From: Poriferisodalis sp965221195
GTDB taxonomy: Bacteria > Actinomycetota > Acidimicrobiia > Acidimicrobiales > Poriferisodalaceae
Reading direction: 5' to 3'
Assembly: GCA_965221195.1 (NCBI GenBank)
Contig: OZ244864.1
Location: 1,798,001-1,862,000, forward strand
Length of the DNA stretch: 64,000 bases
In this document: positions 49,360 to 58,623 of the stretch, in pieces
How the letters are laid out: each line of letters begins with the position of its first letter
How positions within the stretch are numbered: the stretch's first letter is position 1
The notes under the pieces: model-generated
The model's database searches: none
What the model saw: the letters and a program-made list of their open reading frames with translations, nothing else
What the model was told of the DNA's origin: nothing
Translations under genes and position numbers: made by a program

Positions 49360-50379
49360 TCATAGCTGTCTGCTGGCCCTGTCGCCTGGCTCGCTGGGTC
49401 CGCCGGGTCCGCCGGGCCGTACGAACTGCGCATGCACTTCGGCACTGGCTGATCTGGCCACAGTGCTGGCATGCACATCGCTGGCTAGTTCAGCCAGCGC
49501 TGCGCTCAAGTGCGACAGCTCGGCTTCGGGCTGGTTCAACATCTCGTCGAGTTCGCCGTATTCCAAGTGCGCCCGCAGTGCCCCAACGCGCCGACGGGGG
49601 ATGGCGACCGCTCCCGCGGCCGCAGCGAGATCGTCTAAGCGCTTCTCTACTCGGCCCAAGCACCACAACACCGAACGGGGCAAATGGTCATGGCAGAGCA
49701 GGAACTTCGCAACGGCGCGCCACTGCGGTGAGTGGCCCAGCTCACGTTTGGCAGCTTGCAGCGAATGGGTAAACGCCAGCAGCCGGTTGCCGTCGAACAC
49801 CTCGCCGCCGCTTCCTAGACCCGAACCCAGCAGTTGGACCGTCAAGATCGATCGCTCCAGCAGTCGCCCGGTTTCCATAAACGCATAACCCTCGTCGCGG
49901 CTCATCGACTCGGTCATCACACCGCTGAGCGAGCGGCAGCCCCGCCGAGCGGTAATCACCGCCACGCGCGACACCTCACCGCCGGTTTGCTGACGCGCAG
50001 CAGCTCCCACAGATTTGGCGCTCTGCATCAAGATGTGCAAACTGTTGGCCTCTTCCCACAGTTCCACCGGAATGCGATCTCGCACGATTCGCAGATTCTC
50101 CCGCACGGCCTCAACCGCCGACATAACTGAACCCGGGTGGGAGTCGTCGGACACCAAGAAGTCCATGACTGCGTAGGGGCCGGTGCCGACTTGAGCCGCC
50201 ACGAACTCTTCTTGCAGCCCTAGCGCTTGAACTAAGCGGCGTGAAGCCAGCCGGGCTTCTGTGCCTTGGCGATGCATGACTGCGTCGGTCTCCACCGACA
50301 CGCACCGGGCGATGGTGTCAGCTCGCTCGAGGTAGCGGCCGGCCCACAGCAGCGAATCGGCGTGGCGCGCCAAGATCAT
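49360..50379 (-). CDS. Alpha-E domain protein (DUF403)
   Basis: A helical protein of 339 residues of the alpha-E family, which always accompanies circularly permuted ATP-grasp genes. Recognisable are the opening LARHADSLLWAGRYLERADTIARCVSV, the central DRIPVELWEEANSLH and SRDEGYAFMETGRLLERS. Biochemical role unknown; it probably assists the adjacent ligase. The ATG overlaps the stop of the ATP-grasp gene by four bases, and the transglutaminase-like gene follows after 42 bp. Confidence 0.9.
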   Translation of the reverse strand: MILARHADSLLWAGRYLERADTIARCVSVETDAVMHRQGTEARLASRRLVQALGLQEEFVAAQVGTGPYAVMDFLVSDDSHPGSVMSAVEAVRENLRIVRDRIPVELWEEANSLHILMQSAKSVGAAARQQTGGEVSRVAVITARRGCRSLSGVMTESMSRDEGYAFMETGRLLERSILTVQLLGSGLGSGGEVFDGNRLLAFTHSLQAAKRELGHSPQWRAVAKFLLCHDHLPRSVLWCLGRVEKRLDDLAAAAGAVAIPRRRVGALRAHLEYGELDEMLNQPEAELSHLSAALAELASDVHASTVARSASAEVHAQFVRPGGPGGPSEPGDRASRQL

Positions 50380-51866
50380 CGGTTTGCGTCCTGCACGGTC
50401 TCAGTCTCTGCGGCTTCGGTCCCTGAGGCCAGTACCCAAGTGTCTTTCGATCCACCTCCTTGTGAGGAGTTCACAATCAATGATCCCTTGCGCATGGCCA
50501 CGCGCGTCAGTCCGCCCGGGAACACCTGAGTGCGCTCTCCGCTGATGACAAACGGACGCAAGTCAAGGTGGCGCGGCTCCAACACGTCATCACAGAGCGA
50601 GGCCAGCGTTGACAACTCAACGACTTCTTGCACTACCCAGTTGCGAGGATCGCGTTCGATCTCAGCGCGTGCTTTGGCCAATTCCTCATCGGATGCGTCA
50701 CGTCCTATGACGATGCCGTAACCGCCCGATTCACTGACCGGTTTGATGACGAGTTCGTCGAGGCGACCCAACGCCGCTTCCCGCTGGTCGGCTTCCCACA
50801 TCACGTACGTCTCGACGTTCGCCAAGATAGGTGCCTCACCCAAGTAGTAGCGAATCAGGTCGGTGACGTAAGGATGGATGGCTTTGTCGTCGGCCACGCC
50901 GTTGCCGATCGAGTTGCACACCGTCACGGTGCCCGCACGCATCGCACCTAGCAGACCCGGCACTCCCAGCGTCGAATCGGGGCGGAACGAGACCGGGTCC
51001 AAGAAAGAATCGTCGATGCGTCGGTAGATCACGTCCACCGGCACGAGTCCTTCGATGGTTCGCAGGTAAACGACATGTTCGTCTACGACGAGGTCGGGGC
51101 CTTCCACTAGCTCCACGCCCATCTCTCGGGCGAGGAATGCGTGCTCGAAATAAGCCGAGTTGTAGATGCCCGGTGTCAGGATCACGATGAGCGGTTTGTC
51201 GGTGGCGCCGGTGGGCGCTACCGACTCAAGTGCCGTGCGCAGCATCCTGCCGTACTGGCTCACCGGCTCCACGGTGTGGTCCTCCCAGATGAGCGGAAAC
51301 GCTTTGGTCATCGCCGCCCGGTTCTCGATCACGTAGCTGATGCCGCTGGGGTTACGCAGGTTGTCTTCAAGCACCCGGTACTGACCTTGTGCGTCGCGTA
51401 CCAAGTCGATACCGGCTATGACGCAGTGCGCGTCGTGTGGCACGCGTATGCCGAACGCGTTGCGCTCAAAACCATCGGCTGAGCGCACCAGCCACGTCGG
51501 CACGATTCCGTCGGCCAACGCTGCGCCCTCGCCGGTGTAGATGTCGGCTAAGAACTGGTTCAGCGCCGTAACGCGCTGGGCTAAGCCCCGCTCAATCTCT
51601 CGCCATTCTGTTGCAGCGATGAGCCGAGGGAACAAGTCCATCGGCCAAGTGCGCTCCGTGCCTTGGGAGTCGCCGTAGACAGTGAAGGTGATGCCTTGGC
51701 GTCGGAATTCTTCTTCGATGATGCCTTCGCGTCGTCGCAGCTCGGCTGTGTCGAAGTTAGAAAAGCGCTGCACGATGGCTTCGTAGAGCGGACGAACTGT
51801 GCCGTCGCGGTCGAACGCTTCGTCGTATGCCACAAACCCGGCGTCAGGTTTTCGCAGTTCGGCCAT
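50376..51866 (-). CDS. Circularly permuted type 2 ATP-grasp protein
   Basis: 496 residues of the DUF404/DUF407 family, predicted to form amide or peptide bonds using ATP. Segments typical of the family: NPSGISYVIENR, LVEGPDLVVDEHVVYLRT, YRRIDDSFLDPVSFRPDSTLGVPGLLGAMRAG, NSIGNGVADDKAIHPYV and VIKPVSESGGYGIVIG. First gene of the three-gene run with the alpha-E and transglutaminase-like proteins. On its strand TATCAA lies 7 nt before the ATG, a fair leaderless -10. No substrate can be deduced. Confidence 0.92.
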   Translation of the reverse strand: MAELRKPDAGFVAYDEAFDRDGTVRPLYEAIVQRFSNFDTAELRRREGIIEEEFRRQGITFTVYGDSQGTERTWPMDLFPRLIAATEWREIERGLAQRVTALNQFLADIYTGEGAALADGIVPTWLVRSADGFERNAFGIRVPHDAHCVIAGIDLVRDAQGQYRVLEDNLRNPSGISYVIENRAAMTKAFPLIWEDHTVEPVSQYGRMLRTALESVAPTGATDKPLIVILTPGIYNSAYFEHAFLAREMGVELVEGPDLVVDEHVVYLRTIEGLVPVDVIYRRIDDSFLDPVSFRPDSTLGVPGLLGAMRAGTVTVCNSIGNGVADDKAIHPYVTDLIRYYLGEAPILANVETYVMWEADQREAALGRLDELVIKPVSESGGYGIVIGRDASDEELAKARAEIERDPRNWVVQEVVELSTLASLCDDVLEPRHLDLRPFVISGERTQVFPGGLTRVAMRKGSLIVNSSQGGGSKDTWVLASGTEAAETETVQDANR

Positions 51867-52003
51867 GGCACATTTGATAGCGCATCAACCCCAGCGGCGC
51901 TGTCATTACTCGCCCGCACTACTCACCCGCACTACTTGACCGGCATCCTTGCGGTCTGGCTGAGACGCAGGGGGTCTGCGGTGGTCTGCGCTGCCGTTGG
52001 GTG

Positions 52004-52077
52004 TGGGCGATACTGGACTCGAACCAGTGACCTCTGCCGTGTGAAGGCAGCGCTCTAACCATCTGAGCCAATCGCCC
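52004..52077 (-). tRNA. tRNA-Val (anticodon CAC)
   Basis: A 74-nt cloverleaf on the minus strand. Acceptor gggcgat/atcgccc, D arm gctc...gagc, anticodon stem ctgcc/ggcag with loop ttcacac (anticodon CAC), T arm actgg-ttcgagt-ccagt, discriminator A. CCA is not encoded, unlike the tRNA-Pro of this window. A 13-bp duplication lies about 100 bp downstream of its 3' end (51904-51930). Confidence 0.95.
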
Positions 52078-52158
52078 GCGAAGCGACGATGATAGAGCCT
52101 GGACAGACCGGTTCTGTTTCTATTGACTGCACAAGAATGGTTACCCAAGAGCATCCCA

Positions 52159-53484
52159 GTGAGTCCCAACACCTATCACACCCCACCCGAGCAGCTTGGC
52201 ACGCCGCCGCCTGGCTGTCCCGTACACGACAGCTGGTCGCCTCTCAGCGATGACTACCTCGCCGATCCCTATCGGATTGCCGCTCAGCTCCGAGAAGACC
52301 ATCCGGTCTTCTACGCCGCCGAGTTGGGCCATGTGGTCGTGACCCGCATGGCTGACATCAAGGCAGTCTTCGCAGACCCCGACACCTACGCGTCCTCCAA
52401 CGTGCAAGATCCCATCTACCCGTTAGCACCAGCAGCGATCGACGTGTTATCTGCGCCCGATTACAACCCTGAAGCGGTCATGTCAAACCGGGCCGAACCC
52501 GACCACGGACGCATCCGAACCTACGTCCGTGCAGGTTTTTCCGTCAAGCGTCTGCGCACGCTTGAGGACTACATGGCATCGCGAACAGCCGAGCTGGTTG
52601 ATGAGATGCTGGCTGGCCCCAAGCCCGCCGATTACGTGAAAGCTGTTGCGTTTCCGCTGCCAGCGGAGATCGTTTTCCGCCTCATTGGGTTCCCGCCCTC
52701 TGATGATCTGATGCTGAAGTCGTGGTGCGTCAACCGTAAGGGATTCGCCTGGGGCAGGCCTACTGCTGCCCAGCAGACGCGCATGGCCGAGCAGATGCTG
52801 GCCTACTGGCGCTACTGCCGGGAGTTCGTGGCCGAGCGGTACCGCAACCGCACCGACGACTTCTGCTCAGAACTGCTCAACGCCCACGACACAGATGCCC
52901 ACGACACAGACAGCGATCCCCACAACGGCACCGGCCTCACGTACCGCGAGGTTGAGTCGGTCATCTATGGGATCTCCTTCGCCGGCCACGACCCGGTGAC
53001 GAACTTGCTGTGCAATACGTTGCGCTGCCTGCTGCCGCGACGAGACCAGTGGGAGGCGCTGTGTGGTGACCCGTCGCTGATTCCGACTGCGGTTGAGGAA
53101 ACCTTGCGCTTCGATTCCAGCCAAGTGGCGTGGCGCCGAGTGACCACGCGTGACACCGAACTCGGCGGCGTGCGTCTCCCTGCGGGGACGCGGATGTTTT
53201 TGAACTTCGCTGCGGCCAACCGCGAAGCGTGCGCATTCGCCGACACCGACCGGTTTGACATTGACACCTACGACTTCGCTCGGCCCGACCCGCACCGCCA
53301 CATCAGCTTCGGTCAGGGCATTCACTTCTGCCTCGGTGCAAACTTGGCTCGCATGGAAGCCCGCATAGCGCTGGAGATCTTGACCCAGCGTGTGCCGTCG
53401 CTGCAGCTACCCCCGCAGGACTACCGGACGTTCCCAAACATCACCTTCCGCGGTCCCGAGGAGCTGTGGCTGGATTGGAACTAA
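52159..53484 (+). CDS. Cytochrome P450
   Basis: A soluble heme monooxygenase of 441 residues. The I-helix is GISFAGHDPVTN (a His replaces the more usual Glu/Asp after AG), EETLR carries the K-helix ExxR, and the heme-binding loop is FGQGIHFCLGANLARMEARIAL with the cysteine near 391. Actinobacterial class I enzymes of this kind need ferredoxin and a reductase, neither of which is adjacent. A 15-bp duplication encodes AHDTD twice in a loop before the I-helix. GTG 52159 fits the usual N-terminus; a TTG 12 codons upstream is possible. Substrate unknown; it starts the catabolic region. Confidence 0.92.
   Translation: MSPNTYHTPPEQLGTPPPGCPVHDSWSPLSDDYLADPYRIAAQLREDHPVFYAAELGHVVVTRMADIKAVFADPDTYASSNVQDPIYPLAPAAIDVLSAPDYNPEAVMSNRAEPDHGRIRTYVRAGFSVKRLRTLEDYMASRTAELVDEMLAGPKPADYVKAVAFPLPAEIVFRLIGFPPSDDLMLKSWCVNRKGFAWGRPTAAQQTRMAEQMLAYWRYCREFVAERYRNRTDDFCSELLNAHDTDAHDTDSDPHNGTGLTYREVESVIYGISFAGHDPVTNLLCNTLRCLLPRRDQWEALCGDPSLIPTAVEETLRFDSSQVAWRRVTTRDTELGGVRLPAGTRMFLNFAAANREACAFADTDRFDIDTYDFARPDPHRHISFGQGIHFCLGANLARMEARIALEILTQRVPSLQLPPQDYRTFPNITFRGPEELWLDWN
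52882..52911. repeat. 15-bp duplication inside the P450 gene
   Basis: gcccacgacacagat and gcccacgacacagac (52882-52896, 52897-52911) encode AHDTD twice in a surface loop. Confidence 0.92.
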
Positions 53485-53543
53485 CCGATCGGTGCGGCCA
53501 CCAACCATTGTGGACGCAGCCGTCTGCTGGTGATTCCCTGAAA

Positions 53544-53613
53544 GAATGAGCCAGTGAGAATGAGCCGGTGAAAATAGGGCTGGGAGAATGGGGCTGGGAG
53601 AATGAAGCAATGA
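53544..53613. repeat. 14-bp tandem repeat, 5 units, running into a start codon
   Basis: Five 14-bp units (gaatgagccagtga type) from 53544. The last ends inside the start of the L-carbamoylase gene (ATG 53610). Units 1, 2, 4 and 5 each contain an ATG followed within two to four codons by TGA. This gives a series of minimal upstream reading frames, the last ending at the real ATG as ATGA. Confidence 0.93.
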
Positions 53614-54941
53614 ACGGTTCTGCACGCAGCGCACCCCGCATCGACGCTGAGCGCCTGATGCGTCGCTTGGACGAACTGGCGCAGATCGGTGCTATTGAAG
53701 GAACCCAAGGCAACTGTCGGCTTGCGCTCACTGATGAAGATCGAGCCGGGCGTGACCTAGTTGCGACGTGGATGGCCGATCTCGGTCTTGAGATCACCAT
53801 TGACGGACTCGGCAACGTCGTGGCCTGCACAGCACCGGGCCGCGTAGCCGATTCGGTGATGATGGGCAGCCACATCGACACGGTTGCCACGGGCGGGCGT
53901 TACGACGGCAACCTCGGAGTGCTGGCCGGCTTGGAGGTCATTGAGTCGGTGTTGGCGAGTGGTCGCTATCCGGCTCGGCCCCTCTCGGTTGCCTATTTCA
54001 CCGACGAGGAAGGGAGCCGGTTCGCTCCTGACATGCTGGGCAGCCTCGCGTATGCGGGTGGCATTGCCGTTGAGGAAGCCTTGGAGATCACCGACCGCAA
54101 CGGCGTAGCCGTCGGCGACGAACTGAGCCGCATCGGCTACCGCGGTGCTGCACCCGTGCCCGGCACGGCGCCTTACGCGTTTTTGGAGCTGCACATAGAG
54201 CAGGGGCCGGTGCTGGAGTTCCATCAGACCCAGATCGGTGTCGTGGAAGGCGTACAAGGCATCTCTTGGACTGAAGTCACTTTGGAGGGCCAGTCAAATC
54301 ATGCCGGCACCACGCCGATGCCTTTGCGGCGTGACGCTGGACTTGCTGCGTGCCTGATCGCAAGTGAAGTGCGCGACCTCGTTCACGACATCGGCGCTTC
54401 GCAGGTCGGCACCGTCGGCTCGATTTCGCTTGTGCCGAACCTAGTCAACGTCATCGCCGGTGCAGCGGTGATGACGGTAGACCTTCGCAACACCTCTGAG
54501 GACATGCTGACACACGCCGAGACTCGTCTTGACGAGATCGTCGCCCGTGTCGCAGCGGCCGAGCATCTAGATGTTTCAACGCGTCGTACTGCGCGCTTTG
54601 CCCCGGTTGAGTTCCATCCCGCGGTCATCGATCTCGTTGAGCGCTGCGCCGCCGAAGCGGGTCTCACGCACCGCCGGATGCCCTCAGGTGCGGGCCACGA
54701 CGCTCAGATGTTGGCCCGGATCTGCCCAACTGCGATGATCTTCGTGCCCAGCTTCGATGGAGTTAGCCACAACCCGGCTGAGTACACCTCTCCCGAAGAC
54801 ATCGAGGCGGGGGCCAACCTGCTGGCAGATGCCGTGTGGCGGCTAGCTGACGGCGACATCGATGATGCCCTAACTGATAATGCCATGGCTGATGAAACTT
54901 TGGTGGTTGAAGCCACGGTGGTTGACGGTGCAGCGCCATGA
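53610..54941 (+). CDS. N-carbamoyl-L-amino acid hydrolase / M20-family amidase
   Basis: A dinuclear zinc amidohydrolase of the hydantoinase/carbamoylase family, releasing free amino acid, CO2 and ammonia from N-carbamoyl or ureido acids. Metal ligands in order: GSHIDTV, GGRYDGNLG, TDEEGSRF, ELHIEQGP and GVSHNPAEY. The dimerisation insert is QSNHAGTTPMPLRRDAG. Allantoate amidohydrolase and beta-ureidopropionase share this fold, so the substrate could be a purine or pyrimidine breakdown product. ATG 53610 follows the 14-bp repeat. The end overlaps the next gene by ATGA. Confidence 0.88.
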   Translation: MNGSARSAPRIDAERLMRRLDELAQIGAIEGTQGNCRLALTDEDRAGRDLVATWMADLGLEITIDGLGNVVACTAPGRVADSVMMGSHIDTVATGGRYDGNLGVLAGLEVIESVLASGRYPARPLSVAYFTDEEGSRFAPDMLGSLAYAGGIAVEEALEITDRNGVAVGDELSRIGYRGAAPVPGTAPYAFLELHIEQGPVLEFHQTQIGVVEGVQGISWTEVTLEGQSNHAGTTPMPLRRDAGLAACLIASEVRDLVHDIGASQVGTVGSISLVPNLVNVIAGAAVMTVDLRNTSEDMLTHAETRLDEIVARVAAAEHLDVSTRRTARFAPVEFHPAVIDLVERCAAEAGLTHRRMPSGAGHDAQMLARICPTAMIFVPSFDGVSHNPAEYTSPEDIEAGANLLADAVWRLADGDIDDALTDNAMADETLVVEATVVDGAAP

Positions 54942-55864
54942 GACCGATTGCGGTAGGGGCAGCGCAGCTAGGGCCGATCGCCCGATACGAGACCCGCGCA
55001 GCAGTCGTTGACCGTCTGATCGCGTTGCTGCACCAAGCGGCGGACCGCGACTGCGATGTGGTGATCTTCCCCGAGCTAGCGCTGACCACGTTCTTTCCTC
55101 GCTGGTACTTCCCCGACGATTCACCCGAGCTGCTGGCCTACTTCGAGACCGAGATGCCCTCGCCGCAGACACAGCCGCTCTTCGACGAAGCTAAGCGGCT
55201 CGGCATTGGGTTCCATCTGGGATACGCCGAGCTGACACCGGACGGGCATCGTTTCAACACCGCGATCCTCGTCGAGCGCGATGGCACGGTGGTCGCCAAG
55301 TACCGCAAAGTTCATATTCCCGGACACGAAGAGCACGAACCCCATCGAGCCTTTCAGCATCTCGAGCGTCGCTACTTTGAGGAGTCCTCTGAGGGTTTTG
55401 GCGTGTGGCGGACCTTCGGCGGTGTTATGGGCATTGCGCTGTGTAACGACCGGCGCTGGCCGGAGACGTACCGGGTGATGGGGCTCCAAGGTGTCGAGAT
55501 GATCTTCATCGGCTACAACACACCGCTGGCCTATGCGCCCGATCCGACCCAAGATCCGCTGCAGGCCTTTCACAGTCACCTCGTTATGCAGGCAGGCGCC
55601 TACCAGAACGGCACGTGGGTGGTCGGGGTCGCCAAGGGTGGCACCGAGGAGGGTGTGCCTTCGCTCGCGCACTCCGCGGTGATTGCGCCTTCAGGTCAGA
55701 TCGTGGCCCAAGCCGTCACCGACGGCGACGAACTCATCACGGCCCAATGCGATCTTGACTGGTGCTCTCATTACAAGAACACGCTGTTCGATTTCGACCG
55801 CTATCGCCGACCCGAGACCTACCAACTGATCGGCAAGCAGAAGGGCGTTATCCCGCCGCCGTAG
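54938..55864 (+). CDS. Nitrilase-superfamily N-carbamoyl-D-amino acid hydrolase-like enzyme
   Basis: A carbon-nitrogen hydrolase with the catalytic triad Glu46 (FPELALTT), Lys124 (KYRKVHIPG) and Cys169 (LCNDRRWPETYRVMG). The segment CNDRRWPETYR is characteristic of D-carbamoylases, and length 308 agrees. It would hydrolyse N-carbamoyl-D-amino acids or a related ureido acid. ATG overlaps the preceding L-type carbamoylase, so both enzymes are made together, an arrangement that would handle ureido compounds of both configurations. No hydantoinase lies beside it. Confidence 0.88.
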   Translation: MRPIAVGAAQLGPIARYETRAAVVDRLIALLHQAADRDCDVVIFPELALTTFFPRWYFPDDSPELLAYFETEMPSPQTQPLFDEAKRLGIGFHLGYAELTPDGHRFNTAILVERDGTVVAKYRKVHIPGHEEHEPHRAFQHLERRYFEESSEGFGVWRTFGGVMGIALCNDRRWPETYRVMGLQGVEMIFIGYNTPLAYAPDPTQDPLQAFHSHLVMQAGAYQNGTWVVGVAKGGTEEGVPSLAHSAVIAPSGQIVAQAVTDGDELITAQCDLDWCSHYKNTLFDFDRYRRPETYQLIGKQKGVIPPP

Positions 55865-55886
55865 GCGACGGCATAATTCCCTAAAC

Positions 55887-55919
55887 AGAGACGAGGAGCG
55901 TCTCTGGCGCTCAGAGACG
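55887..55919. promoter_or_regulatory. Hairpin and direct repeat before the xanthine-dehydrogenase-like gene
   Basis: AGAGACG (55887-55893) is repeated directly at 55913-55919, and its complement CGTCTCT lies between them (55899-55905), so either copy can pair with it. A CATAAT lies at 55872-55877. This arrangement, 10 bp before the start codon region, suggests an operator or an RNA hairpin overlapping the ribosome site. Confidence 0.4.
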
Positions 55920-55928
55920 AGGTTTGCC

Positions 55929-58574
55929 ATGACCACCGAGTTCGTGCTGAACGGTTCGCCGGTCACCGTCGTCGGCGACCACGAGCATCTGCTGGCGGCG
56001 CTGCGGGACGAGTTGGGGATTATCTCGCCCAAGGATGGCTGTGCCCCGTCGGGTCAATGCGGTTGCTGCACGGTGTTGGTGGACGGCAAAGCGCGAGTGG
56101 CCTGTCAGACCAGCCTTGATCGTTCTTGTGGCACCGAGGTCACTACCGTTGAGGGCCTTGATCCCGCCGAGACAGACGCCATGGCCGCCGCGTTCGCCGC
56201 ACACGGCGCTCTGCAGTGCGGTTTTTGCACGCCCGGCATCGTGATCCGACTCAAAGCATTGTTGGATCGCAAAGGCTCAGCGCTGACCCGTTCCGACGCC
56301 AGCCGTCACTTGGGCGGGCATCTGTGTCGCTGCACCGGCTACACCAAGATTCTCGACGCGGTGGAGTCGCTGGCGGCCGGGGAGGTACCAGTTGCGCTGG
56401 CTCCCCGCGGTGTGGGCAGTTCGGGGGTTCGCTATGAGGCGCGCGAACTCACGCTGGGCAGCCGTCCCTACATCGACGACATGTGCCCTGAGGGGATGCT
56501 GCACGGAGCGCTTCGCTTAGCAGATCACGCCCGGGCCGATGTGGTAGCCATCGACACGGCAAGCGCAGCCGCTGTGCCCGGCGTGCAGGCAGTGTTCACG
56601 GCGGCCGACATTCCCGGCGTGCTGCGGGTGGGCCTCATTCACAAGGACTGGCCGGTGATGATCCCCGTCGGCGGGCGCACCTCTTACCTCGGCGATGTGC
56701 TCGCCGTCGTCGTGGCCGACAATCGCCCCGCCGCTCGGCGCGCTGCCGAGTTGGTTGAGGTGACCTACGACGTGCTTGAGCCCATAACCGACCCGGTGCG
56801 AGCGCGCGACACCGACATCGACGCAGTGTGGGAACTGGACGGCAATGTGCTGTCACGCTCGACGTACTCCCGCGGCGATGTAGACACCGCGCTGGCTGCG
56901 TCGACCCACACGGTGACTGAGACGTTTCAGACCCAGCGCATTGAGCATGCCTATCTTGAACCTGAGTCGACCTTGGCGGTGCCTACCTCGGCGAACGGTG
57001 CCACCGCAGCTAACGGTGCCCTCTCGGCGAACGGTGCCCTCTCAGCTAACGGTGCTCCCGCTGGTTTGCATGTGTACACCGGCGGGCAGGGCATCTGGGA
57101 CGACCGCAATGACATTGCCGCTGTTCTGGGGTTGGACCCATCGGTAATCACAACTGAGTTGGTCTCTAACGGTGGCGCGTTCGGCGGGAAAGAAGACATG
57201 TCGAACCAAGCGCACACTGCGTTGGCGGCGTGGCTAACAGGCCGTCCCGTGCGCATCACGCTGTCGCGCGAAGAGTCGTTGCTGATGCACCCGAAGCGAC
57301 ACCCCATCCGCATGACTTATGAGGTCGGCTGCGATGCCGACGGCAAGCTCACCGCTGTGCGGGCCCGCATGTTTGGCGACTCGGGGCCCTACGCCTCCGT
57401 CGGCATGAAAGTGCTCGAACGCTCAGCGGGTCATGCCACCGGCCCGTATCTCGTGCCAGCGGTAGATGTCGAATCGGTGGCTGTGCGTACCAACAATCCA
57501 GTGTGTGGCGCGTTCCGCGGTTTTGGTGCCAATCAGGCCCAGTTCGCTATGGAAGGTGTGATGGACCGGCTGGCCGAAGCGGTGGGTATCAGCGGCTTTG
57601 AGATGCGCCAGCGCAACGTGGTCGTACCCGGGGGTGTATGGGGACCAGGCCAAATCATGGACGACGGCTGTCTGGGTGCCCAAGCGTGCCTTGACGCAGT
57701 GCGTGAGCCATATGAGGCGGCCCGTGCGGCGGGCAAGCCAACAGGTATCGGTTTGGGGCTGAAGAACTCCGGCCTCGGCAACGGCTTCAAAGAGATCGCA
57801 AAGGCGGTCGTGCGTTTCTGCGACGACGGCACTGTGGAGGTGCGCCACTGCTGGACTGAGATGGGCCAAGGCGTGCATACCGTGGCGTTGCAAGTGGCGA
57901 CAGAGGAACTCGGCGTCGATCCCGGCTCGGTGCGAGTGATAGTGGATTCCACCCGCGAGCTGGGCGCAGGGCAGACCACCGGCAGCCGGGGCACGCTGAT
58001 GGGAGCGGGAGCGGTGGCTGATGCTTGCCGTGTTGCACTCGCTGATGGCTGTCAGACGGGGGTCGACTACGAAGGCGAGTACCGGGTGGACTGGACCAAT
58101 TCGCTGTCGGAAGGACTCGAGAATCCTGTTATTCACTCCACTTTCGGCTACGCCGCACAAGTGGTGATTCTCGACCCCCACACCGGCGATGTTGAGCGGG
58201 TCATAGCGGCCCACGACGTGGGCCGAGCGGTGAACCCGATCTTGTGCGAAGGCCAGATTGAGGGCAGCGTTCACATGGGCTTGGGATATGCGCTTAGCGA
58301 AGGCTTTCCTGCCGACGCCGACGGGCGCCCGCTTAACTCCACCCTGCGAAGTTTGGCGATCATCCGCCCCAAGGACATGCCGCCGGTTGATGTCATTTTG
58401 GTGGAGTCGCCGCAGCCGGGTGCGCCTTACGGCATCAAAGGCGTCGGTGAGATTGGGCTGGTGCCCACCGCTGGTGCCGTGGCCGCTGCGATTTATGACC
58501 ACGAGGGCGTCTGGCACAACGAGCTGCCGATGCGCAACCCTGCTAATCGCGAACGAGCTGACGCTTGGGTCTGA
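55929..58574 (+). CDS. Fused 2Fe-2S/molybdopterin xanthine-dehydrogenase-like enzyme (XdhD type)
   Basis: A molybdenum hydroxylase of 881 residues. Residues 1-150 hold two 2Fe-2S clusters (GCAPSGQCGCCTVLVDG near 37-53; LQCGFCTPGI and HLCRCTGYTKI). The rest is the molybdopterin subunit with GGAFGGKEDMSNQAH, GAFRGFGANQAQFAMEG, EMGQGVHTVALQVATEELG and the catalytic glutamate in GVGEIGL near 855. There is no FAD domain and no FAD subunit next to it. This small-plus-large fusion is known from E. coli XdhD and the selenium-dependent xanthine dehydrogenase type. An 18-bp repeat inserts ANGALS units near 355-378. Substrate likely a purine. Confidence 0.88.
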   Translation: MTTEFVLNGSPVTVVGDHEHLLAALRDELGIISPKDGCAPSGQCGCCTVLVDGKARVACQTSLDRSCGTEVTTVEGLDPAETDAMAAAFAAHGALQCGFCTPGIVIRLKALLDRKGSALTRSDASRHLGGHLCRCTGYTKILDAVESLAAGEVPVALAPRGVGSSGVRYEARELTLGSRPYIDDMCPEGMLHGALRLADHARADVVAIDTASAAAVPGVQAVFTAADIPGVLRVGLIHKDWPVMIPVGGRTSYLGDVLAVVVADNRPAARRAAELVEVTYDVLEPITDPVRARDTDIDAVWELDGNVLSRSTYSRGDVDTALAASTHTVTETFQTQRIEHAYLEPESTLAVPTSANGATAANGALSANGALSANGAPAGLHVYTGGQGIWDDRNDIAAVLGLDPSVITTELVSNGGAFGGKEDMSNQAHTALAAWLTGRPVRITLSREESLLMHPKRHPIRMTYEVGCDADGKLTAVRARMFGDSGPYASVGMKVLERSAGHATGPYLVPAVDVESVAVRTNNPVCGAFRGFGANQAQFAMEGVMDRLAEAVGISGFEMRQRNVVVPGGVWGPGQIMDDGCLGAQACLDAVREPYEAARAAGKPTGIGLGLKNSGLGNGFKEIAKAVVRFCDDGTVEVRHCWTEMGQGVHTVALQVATEELGVDPGSVRVIVDSTRELGAGQTTGSRGTLMGAGAVADACRVALADGCQTGVDYEGEYRVDWTNSLSEGLENPVIHSTFGYAAQVVILDPHTGDVERVIAAHDVGRAVNPILCEGQIEGSVHMGLGYALSEGFPADADGRPLNSTLRSLAIIRPKDMPPVDVILVESPQPGAPYGIKGVGEIGLVPTAGAVAAAIYDHEGVWHNELPMRNPANRERADAWV
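56991..57062. repeat. 18-bp tandem repeat, 4 units, inside the xanthine-dehydrogenase-like gene
   Basis: Units 56991, 57009, 57027 and 57045 (gcgaacggtgccctctca type) encode ANGATA, ANGALS, ANGALS, ANGAPA between two molybdopterin-domain strands. Confidence 0.93.
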
Positions 58575-58623
58575 GCCATCTGGCACCCTGCCTAGCTGCC
58601 TGACTAGACATTGCAGCTACTCA

